A DNA stretch of 25,304 nt from a virus. Below the pieces are notes generated by a model. The model made no database searches. It saw nothing but the letters and a program-made list of their open reading frames with translations, and was not told the DNA's origin. Both the position numbers and the translations under genes were made by a program. Where the stretch lies: positions 1-25,304 of IMG/VR virus record IMGVR_UViG_3300048930_000750, one strand, 5' to 3'. Within the stretch, counting starts at the first letter, position 1; every line of letters starts with the position of its first letter. Positions 20,652 through 25,304 of this stretch are shown one piece after another.

Positions 20652-21784
20652 CGGTGCTCGGTGGCGGCGGGTTCATCGGATCGAACCTGGTCCGCCGCCT
20701 GGTCTCGCTCGGGCACGATGTGGTCGCAGTGGATGTCGAGTTCCCGACGTGGCGTCTCGACGCCCTCGACGGTGCATCGCGGTGGACCGCCGATCTCAAC
20801 CAACCGTCGGCGGCGTCAGGTCCGATCCTCGGCGCCGACGTCGTCTACCACCTGGCCGCCGACATGGGCGGGGTCGCATGGTTCCACGGCCCGCAGGACT
20901 GGCCGGCGTCACTGACCAACGGGCGCATCACCAACAACGTGCTGACCGAATGCACGAAGCAGAACACGCCCCGGCTGGTGTACACGTCATCAGCGTGCGC
21001 CTACGCCACCGAGATCCAGCAGACCCCAGGCGACGCCCCGAAGCTGCGTGAGTCCGAACATCTGTCGTGGGGGACACCCGACGCCGGCTACGGCTGGGAG
21101 AAGCGATACGGCCTCGAGCTGTGCATGAGAGCCCCGATCGATGCTCGGGTGGCGATCTGTCACACGATCTTCGGTCCGCTGCAGGAACACCACGGTCAGC
21201 GGATGAAGTTCCCGGCCGCGGTGATCACGAAGGCGCTCGTGGCCCGACGCACTGGTCGCCTGGAACTTTGGGGCAGTGGTGAGCAGAGGCGTTCCTACCT
21301 GTACGTGGACGACGCTGTCGACCGGCTGATAACGCTCGGGTTCGATGACCGCTACGCCGGCCCGGTGAACGTCGGCGCTGAAGGTGCGGTGACGTGCGAA
21401 GAGGTCGCCCGGATGTGTCTCGACATCGTCGGCGCATCCGACGCAGAAGTGGTCACGATCGAAGGGCCGGTGGGTGTGATGTCCAGAGACTGCGACAATA
21501 CGAAGTGGCGCGACACCTACGGCGACGCCCCGCAGACACCGCTGCGCGAGGCGTTCACCGAGTTCGCCGACTGGGTCGAACCTCACCTCGAGACCACGAC
21601 CCGCACCCAGGGCGTCGAGCGTGCCGTGCGCACACCTGAAAGGCTGAGAGCAGTGCTGCTGTCGACGGTCGCCGATCAACAGATTCTCGCCGGGACCGCG
21701 GCCACCCTGTCGTGGCAGCCGGTCGACTCTGACGGTGAACCTGCCGATCCGGGCACGGTGACTCGCACATCTGAGAGGCGGTGA
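20639..21784 (+). CDS. GDP-mannose-3,5-epimerase-like NAD-dependent enzyme, with extra C-terminal tail
   Basis: A 381-residue extended SDR enzyme. VLGGGGFIGSNL (7-18) binds NAD, YHLAADMGG (70-78) is the family's strand, Y151-x3-K155 (YGWEK) is the catalytic pair, and LWGSGEQRRSYLYVDD (210-225) is the sugar-binding region. TSSACAY with C120 and QRMKFPAAV with K190 match the acid/base Cys and Lys of plant GDP-mannose-3,5-epimerase, which makes GDP-L-galactose. It would therefore supply an activated sugar to the adjacent glycosyltransferases. The exact substrate is inferred. Residues ~339-381 do not belong to the SDR fold and may be a remnant of another gene. The start ATG 20639 overlaps the previous gene. 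Confidence 0.85.
   Translation: MARVTVLGGGGFIGSNLVRRLVSLGHDVVAVDVEFPTWRLDALDGASRWTADLNQPSAASGPILGADVVYHLAADMGGVAWFHGPQDWPASLTNGRITNNVLTECTKQNTPRLVYTSSACAYATEIQQTPGDAPKLRESEHLSWGTPDAGYGWEKRYGLELCMRAPIDARVAICHTIFGPLQEHHGQRMKFPAAVITKALVARRTGRLELWGSGEQRRSYLYVDDAVDRLITLGFDDRYAGPVNVGAEGAVTCEEVARMCLDIVGASDAEVVTIEGPVGVMSRDCDNTKWRDTYGDAPQTPLREAFTEFADWVEPHLETTTRTQGVERAVRTPERLRAVLLSTVADQQILAGTAATLSWQPVDSDGEPADPGTVTRTSERR
21653..21784 (+). pseudogene. possible remnant of a head-connector gene, fused in frame to the epimerase
   Basis: An in-frame GTG at 21653, with AAAGG about 9 bases upstream, would start a 43-residue peptide. STVADQQILAGTAATLSWQP continues with DGEPADPGTVTRTSERR. This looks like the N-terminus of a beta-rich phage structural protein, whose next residues would normally be a TVTVTRADG-like strand. 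It breaks off just before the connector gene. I read it as the truncated first gene of the connector cluster, left where the cassette joins it. Confidence 0.4.
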
Positions 21785-21786
21785 CC

Positions 21787-22380
21787 ATGACGCTCTACGC
21801 CACGGTCGAGGAAACCGAGCAGTATCTGCGTTCGACGGTCACTGCGGATCTCGCCGAGATCGAGGTGGCGTTGACGGTCGGCTGCCAGGCGATCGATCTC
21901 GCTACGGTCCGCACGTTCGGTGTCCCCGACGACGAGACGACGAAGGTCTACGCCCCGATCAGTGGTGATCTGGTGAAGGTGGACGACATCGCGAACACGA
22001 CAAACCTCGTGATCGTCGACAACGGCTCCACGCTTTCGGCGTCCGACTACCAGCTGGAGACGTGGCCCGGTCGCGCCAATCAGATGTCGCAGACGGGGAT
22101 CATGTACCCGTTCGCCTACATACGACGCCTCTCGGGTTCGTGGCATGTTGCTTGCAACGGTGAGGCGACGTTGTCGGTGACGGCGCAGCATGGGTGGCCG
22201 GCGGTCCCTGACTCGATCAAGTTGGCATCGAAGCTCGCCGCGAAGGACTACCTCGACATGCGTGATACCCGGTTCGGGTTGGTGCAGGTCGGTGACTTCG
22301 CTCGTCGGATCATGGAGAACTCGACGATCGGCGGTCTGCTGCAGCCGTTTCGTTCCGGCGATTCTTGGGGCATTGCCTGA
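21787..22380 (+). CDS. head-tail connector (adaptor) protein
   Basis: A 197-residue protein. TLYATVEETEQYLRSTVTAD and CQAIDLATVRTFG form the helical start of gp6-type (HK97) adaptor proteins. The central beta-rich part and the helical C-terminus (PDSIKLASKLAAKDYLDMRD, FARRIMENSTIGGLLQPFRS) complete the pattern. Adaptors sit below the portal and receive the tail. GAGAGG (21773-21778) lies 8 bases before ATG 21787, which decides against GTG 21781. Confidence 0.75.
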   Translation: MTLYATVEETEQYLRSTVTADLAEIEVALTVGCQAIDLATVRTFGVPDDETTKVYAPISGDLVKVDDIANTTNLVIVDNGSTLSASDYQLETWPGRANQMSQTGIMYPFAYIRRLSGSWHVACNGEATLSVTAQHGWPAVPDSIKLASKLAAKDYLDMRDTRFGLVQVGDFARRIMENSTIGGLLQPFRSGDSWGIA

Positions 22381-22820
22381 TGAGCGTCCTGTCCGATGTT
22401 CGAGAGGGTGTCGCCGACCTGATCCGAAATGCTGGGTTCGATTCGTCGCTGAACGTGTACGAGTACCGGCCGGTGTCGATCCGTCTGCCGGCTGTGGTTG
22501 TCCGCCCGACCGAGGGAACCTACATCGAGTATCACGGCACATTCGGTGCGTTGCGAATGCAGACGGTGTTCCTCACGGTCGAGGTGATCGTCCCGCACGC
22601 CGGTTCTCCGGAGTCGGGTGAGCGGATGCTCGACGACCTGCTGTCGTCAGGTACCAGCGAATCGTCATCGATCGCCGATGTTCTCGTCGGTGCGCAGACC
22701 TTCGGCGACGTCTTTCCGGGCGATGCCCGCGAGCACAGATATGGCGCCCTCGTGGAGTCTCCGCAGACGCCAACCGTGTCCGCGGAGTTGCCACTGTCCA
22801 TCGTGTTCAAGAGGAGCTGA
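22380..22820 (+). CDS. head-tail joining / tail-completion protein
   Basis: A 146-residue protein in the usual place between adaptor and tail tube. VLSDVREGVADLIRNAGFDS gives an N-terminal helix. LPAVVVRPTEGTYIEYHGTF and RMQTVFLTVEVIVPHAGSPE are beta strands, followed by the helix GERMLDDLLSSG and a final strand. This is the alternating order of phage neck and tail-terminator proteins. ATG 22380 overlaps the previous stop (TGATG). Confidence 0.7.
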   Translation: MSVLSDVREGVADLIRNAGFDSSLNVYEYRPVSIRLPAVVVRPTEGTYIEYHGTFGALRMQTVFLTVEVIVPHAGSPESGERMLDDLLSSGTSESSSIADVLVGAQTFGDVFPGDAREHRYGALVESPQTPTVSAELPLSIVFKRS

Positions 22821-22823
22821 CTC

Positions 22824-22970
22824 ATGCTGCGCTGTATTCGCGCCCACACCGTCGTCGAGTTCGGCGATATCCCTGTCAGCTCGCTGTGGGCGGACGACTC
22901 GCCATACGTGACGGATCTGGCGTACTTCGTCGACGCTGACGCACCCGCAGACGAGTCTGAGGAGGACTGA
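22824..22970 (+). CDS. 48-aa acidic protein in the connector cluster
   Basis: AAGAGGAG precedes the ATG. The peptide begins MLRCIRAHTVVEFGDIPVSS and ends in an acidic tail (ADAPADESEED). Tiny proteins of this type lie before the tail tube in many actinophages and may be minor head-tail parts. No known function. Codon use supports coding. Confidence 0.6.
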   Translation: MLRCIRAHTVVEFGDIPVSSLWADDSPYVTDLAYFVDADAPADESEED

Positions 22971-22974
22971 CCAA

Positions 22975-23709
22975 ATGGCCATCCAGTATTGGCAGGACAT
23001 GTCGATCCTCGTCGACGACATCGAGATGGCGTGCCACGCCAAGAGCTTCAGCCTGACCAACGAGGTCGCGCAGCTCGACACGACGTCGCTCTGCTCGACC
23101 GGGTGGACGTCGTCTATCGGCGGTCTGAAGTCCGGCTCTGTGAACATCGAGTTCATGCAGGACGTAGCGACTGGCTCGGTCGACGACACGCTGTACCCGC
23201 TGCTCGGCGTCGCCGGCACACCGAAGTCGATCTGTCTTGGCTCGGCTGACGGCTCGCCGGCGTACCTGCTCAAGTCGATCCCGCTGGCCTACACGCCCGT
23301 GAGCGGCGCGGTCGGCGAGCTCGCGATGGGCACGCTTGCGGGTTCGTCGTCGACTGGCCCGGTGGTTCGCGGCAAGCTGCTGCACCCGTCGAACGTGTCG
23401 CGCACGTCAAGTTCGACCGGCACCGGCCGCCAACTCGGAGCGGTCGCCGCCGGCCAGTCCGTCTATGCAGCCATCCACGTCATCTCCGCCAGCGGCACGC
23501 CGACGCTCGACGTCATCGTGCAGTCAGACGACAACGCCGGCTTCACGACACCAACGACCCGCCTGACGTTCACGCAGGCGACTGGCAAGACGTCGCAGAT
23601 CGTGTCGGCCGCCGGTGCGATCACCGACGACTACTGGCGGGTGTCGTACACGATCGGCGGCACCGGCACGCCGACGTTCGCGTTCGCAGTGACCGTCGGA
23701 ATCCTCTAA
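22975..23709 (+). CDS. tail-tube protein paralogue A, with extra C-terminal domain
   Basis: A 244-residue protein. Residues ~1-140 are clearly homologous to the next gene: both share the QLDTT, GW, IGGLKSG and DVA motifs and a later GAVG-LAM. Residues ~140-244 are a Thr/Ser/Gly-rich beta domain (GQSVYAAIHVISASGTPTLD, TRLTFTQATGKTSQIVSAAG) absent from the neighbour, probably displayed on the tail surface. Whether A or B forms the main tube is open. A decorated minor form is plausible. A GAGGAGG lies about 10 bases before the ATG. Confidence 0.8.
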   Translation: MAIQYWQDMSILVDDIEMACHAKSFSLTNEVAQLDTTSLCSTGWTSSIGGLKSGSVNIEFMQDVATGSVDDTLYPLLGVAGTPKSICLGSADGSPAYLLKSIPLAYTPVSGAVGELAMGTLAGSSSTGPVVRGKLLHPSNVSRTSSSTGTGRQLGAVAAGQSVYAAIHVISASGTPTLDVIVQSDDNAGFTTPTTRLTFTQATGKTSQIVSAAGAITDDYWRVSYTIGGTGTPTFAFAVTVGIL

Positions 23710-23736
23710 GACCCCTCAACCCAAGGAGCAACACAC

Positions 23737-24147
23737 ATGGCCATTCAGGCTCTGACGGCTGAGGTCGTCAGTATCAACAGCGTCGACATCTCCGCCTACT
23801 GCAAGTCGGCGACCTTGACGATCGACGTCAACCAGTTGGATACGACCGACTTCGCCAGCGATGGCTGGACGGAGATGATCGGCGGTCTGAAGTCGGGCAC
23901 GCTCGCCATCGAGTTGATGGATGACGTCGCGGACGACTCGATCGACGAGGACTTCTACGCGCTGCTCGGCACGGTCGTGCCGTTTGCGTTGAAGCTTGAC
24001 GACGCTGCTATCTCGGCGTCGAATCCCGAGTATCAGGGCAACGTGCTCATCACGTCGCACTCGCTCGGTGGAGCCGTCGGTGACCTGGCGATGAAGTCCT
24101 ACAGCTTCCCGATCACAGGCGCAATCGTCCGCGACGTCACCGCCTGA
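23737..24147 (+). CDS. tail-tube protein paralogue B
   Basis: A 136-residue single-domain protein preceded by AAGGAG. ATLTIDVNQLDTTDFASDGW, MIGGLKSGTLAIELMDDVAD and SLGGAVGDLAMKSYSFPITG make a compact beta-sandwich, the pattern of major tail proteins that stack as hexamers into the siphophage tube. It lacks the extra domain of paralogue A. The two are tandem duplicates that diverged. It is followed by a non-coding structured region rather than by tail-assembly chaperone genes. Confidence 0.8.
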   Translation: MAIQALTAEVVSINSVDISAYCKSATLTIDVNQLDTTDFASDGWTEMIGGLKSGTLAIELMDDVADDSIDEDFYALLGTVVPFALKLDDAAISASNPEYQGNVLITSHSLGGAVGDLAMKSYSFPITGAIVRDVTA

Positions 24148-24323
24148 CCTGGCCGAGCTGGCGTGGACCAAGAGTTGCGAGTAGCCTGAAATCTGTCGGC
24201 CGCCCTGAGGGCCTGGGCCAAGTCTGGTCTACAGCTCCAGGAGGATGGGGCGCCACTAGGCGTGGGCGGCCGCGAGGCAAGCCCCGGCCGACATTCGCTG
24301 GCGCGAGGTCAAGGAGGTCGCTT
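24148..24323 (+). ncRNA. intergenic region predicted to form a multibranched RNA (core 24194-24293)
   Basis: A 9-bp perfect stem (TGTCGGCCG at 24194-24202 with CGGCCGACA at 24285-24293) closes an 82-base interior. Inside I can draw CCC-TGA-GGG, CTGG/CCAG around TCTACAGCT, GGGGC paired with GCCCC near the 3' side, CGCC-ACTA-GGCG, and GCC-GCGA-GGC with a GNRA loop. No gap in the window's structural genes is longer. The downstream gene has its own AAGGAGG at 24311-24317. One plus-strand frame stays open through the region and joins the next gene, so an unusual coding extension is not excluded. The family is unknown. Confidence 0.45.
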
Positions 24324-24788
24324 GTGGCTGACACGTTCGAGTCGTTCGGCCGCAAGGTCGGCAAGTTCCAGAAGGAACTGACCGACGATCGACTGATGCA
24401 CGAGATCGGCCGGATGGCGAAAGCCGAAGCCGACCGGGCAGCAAAGGCCGACCTCGGACCTGACGGCCAGTTCTCGGGTTGGCCGGGTGCGTTGTCGACT
24501 CGTTACGAGATCGTCGGGCCGGGTCGGTTGTCGTTCAAGCCGTCGAACGCCCGCGCTGCCGGGAAGATCACGGTCGCCGAGCTCGGTCGCAACGCGTCGG
24601 CCGGGCCTCGGTTGCGGTCGTCGTCGTTGACGGTGACCGGGCGTCGTCGGTCGGCGCGTTCGATCCGGCGCTGGAACGGCGTGACGCAGGGTAAGGGCAC
24701 GGCGTCGGATGCGCTCGCGGCGATCGAGCCGAAGGTGCCGAAGATCGTAGACCAGCGAATCGGCCGGGCGATCCGCAAGACGTTCTAG
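24324..24788 (+). CDS. basic hypothetical tail-region protein (154 aa)
   Basis: AAGGAGG precedes the GTG start by about 6 bases. The N-terminal helix VADTFESFGRKVGKFQKELT is followed by a helical MHEIGRMAKAEADRAAKADL. A Gly/Ser/Arg-rich middle part (GRNASAGPRLRSSSLTVTGR) and a C-terminal helical VPKIVDQRIGRAIRKTF come last. It is strongly basic. It occupies the slot usually held by tail-assembly chaperones but does not resemble them. It could be a tail-completion or minor tail protein. Confidence 0.65.
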   Translation: MADTFESFGRKVGKFQKELTDDRLMHEIGRMAKAEADRAAKADLGPDGQFSGWPGALSTRYEIVGPGRLSFKPSNARAAGKITVAELGRNASAGPRLRSSSLTVTGRRRSARSIRRWNGVTQGKGTASDALAAIEPKVPKIVDQRIGRAIRKTF

Positions 24789-24955
24789 AGGTCTTCGATC
24801 CAGACCATCGGATCGGGGTCGGCTCCGAATGCGAGCACGGCGACGGCGTAGGCGATGAGCACCGCCGCCGTCGCGCTCCACCAGAAGATCTCGGTCTTGT
24901 TCCAGTACCGGCCCTGCATGGGGCTCGACGCTACACGCAGGGGGCGCTGAGACAT
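24785..24955 (-). CDS. antisense small membrane protein (56 or 44 aa)
   Basis: A minus-strand frame exactly fills the gap between the basic tail protein and the tape measure. The translation begins MSQRPLRV and has one membrane helix (WWSATAAVLIAYAVAVLAFG), ending with DPDPMVWIEDL. Its codons have strongly GC third positions, unlike a random shadow. The ATG at 24955 shares CATG with the tape-measure ATG. An internal ATG at 24919 has TAGCGT (24928-24933) eight bases upstream and may be the true, leaderless start. It would be expressed against the late transcript, perhaps in the lysogen. Confidence 0.5.
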   Translation of the reverse strand: MSQRPLRVASSPMQGRYWNKTEIFWWSATAAVLIAYAVAVLAFGADPDPMVWIEDL

Positions 24956-25304
24956 GGCGAACAAGATCAGCGTGATCGTGGACGTGGCGGTCGACGGTGC
25001 GAACCGTGCGCTCGGCTCGTTCAAGAAGTCGGTCGCTGACGCCGACGGGGCGGCGGGCAAGTTCAGGGCGGGGGCCGCGTCGGCGTTCGACTCGGTCAAG
25101 CAGAACGCCGGGAACTTGGCGCTCGCCGCCGGCACTGCGCTCGTGGCGTTCGGTGTGCAGGCAGTCAACGCCTTTCAGGAGACAGCACTCGCCGCTGGTG
25201 AACTTCGCGACAAGCTCGGTCTGACCGCCGAGGAGGCGTCGCGGTTCATCGAGGTTGCCGGCGACATGGGCATCAACGTGGCCGACCTCGAGTCGACGAT
25301 CGGC
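24954..25304 (+). CDS. tape-measure protein, N-terminal part
   Basis: Only 117 codons are inside the window. MANKISVIVDVAVDGANRAL and GSFKKSVADADGAAGKF are typical of siphophage tape-measure starts, followed by a hydrophobic helix (GNLALAAGTALVAFGVQAVN) and LRDKLGLTAEEASRFIEVAG. Tape-measure proteins set tail length and help DNA entry into the cell; they are usually over 700 residues, so most lies beyond the right edge. AGGGGG lies about 10 bases before the ATG. Confidence 0.85.
   Translation, partial: MANKISVIVDVAVDGANRALGSFKKSVADADGAAGKFRAGAASAFDSVKQNAGNLALAAGTALVAFGVQAVNAFQETALAAGELRDKLGLTAEEASRFIEVAGDMGINVADLESTIG

Noticed and set aside
24148-24323. Cobalamin-riboswitch, twister- or hammerhead-like ribozyme, or IscB guide RNA
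   Set aside because: Short look-alike strings (GCCACT, CAAGCCC) are present, but the conserved core elements are not, and there is no IscB-type protein next to it.
24148-24323. In-frame N-terminal extension of the 24324 gene or frameshift fusion with the tail tube
   Set aside because: The frame is open but has no start codon or slippery site. The translation is Arg/Gly/Pro-rich, and AAGGAGG marks GTG 24324. Kept only as an alternative.
1-25304. CRISPR array, insertion sequence or transposase
   Set aside because: No regularly spaced long repeats and no transposase motifs were found. The only short repeat array is the one at 10852-10942.

Overview
The window is the left end and about the first two-thirds of the structural half of an integrated temperate siphophage (HK97-like head, non-contractile tail) in a GC-rich actinobacterium. 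Three observations point to an actinobacterial host: there are two WhiB-type iron-sulphur proteins, a family known only from Actinobacteria and their phages; GTG starts are common; and several lysogeny genes look leaderless. The genus cannot be fixed from the sequence.

Layout. Positions 1-349 are host DNA: the N-terminal part of a 2-oxoglutarate/Fe(II) oxygenase on the minus strand. A tRNA-Val(GAC) gene with encoded CCA (497-573) and a strong hairpin follow, then a tyrosine integrase reading away from the tRNA. This is the usual picture of integration into a tRNA 3' end, with the other att site beyond the right edge. The lysogeny module (684-5239) holds the integrase, a membrane-anchored two-repeat accessory protein, a divergent repressor/Cro-like pair around a 117-bp control region rich in palindromes, a GIY-YIG nuclease, an AlpA/Xis-like HTH protein and several tiny genes. 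The early/replication module (5384-11791) is a chain of genes that mostly overlap by 1-4 bases: a DUF2303-like protein, WhiB-like protein 1, a winged-helix protein, a small zinc protein ending in a beta-clamp motif, a RusA-like resolvase, an HTH-WhiB fusion, and an HNH/replication-type protein whose 3' part contains iteron-like repeats and a perfect actinobacterial SOS box.

The late module (11900 to the right end) has two HNH-type zinc proteins, small and large terminase, a small membrane protein, portal, prohead protease and major capsid protein. Three consecutive hairpins follow the capsid gene. Between capsid and head-tail connectors sits a 3.2-kb accessory cassette of three GT-A glycosyltransferase-like genes and a GDP-mannose-3,5-epimerase-like enzyme, suggesting that the phage makes and attaches a sugar to its virion or to another target. 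After this come the connector genes, two paralogous tail-tube proteins, a 176-bp intergenic stretch that can fold into a multibranched RNA, a basic unknown protein, an antisense small membrane gene, and the start of the tape-measure protein, cut by the window end.

The most unusual elements are the glycosylation cassette with a possible truncated gene fused to the epimerase, the candidate structured RNA before the tape-measure region, the repeat array read in three codon phases inside the HNH gene, the two WhiB proteins in one phage, and the antisense membrane gene whose start shares a CATG with the tape-measure start. All functions are inferred from motifs read by eye; no database search was run.
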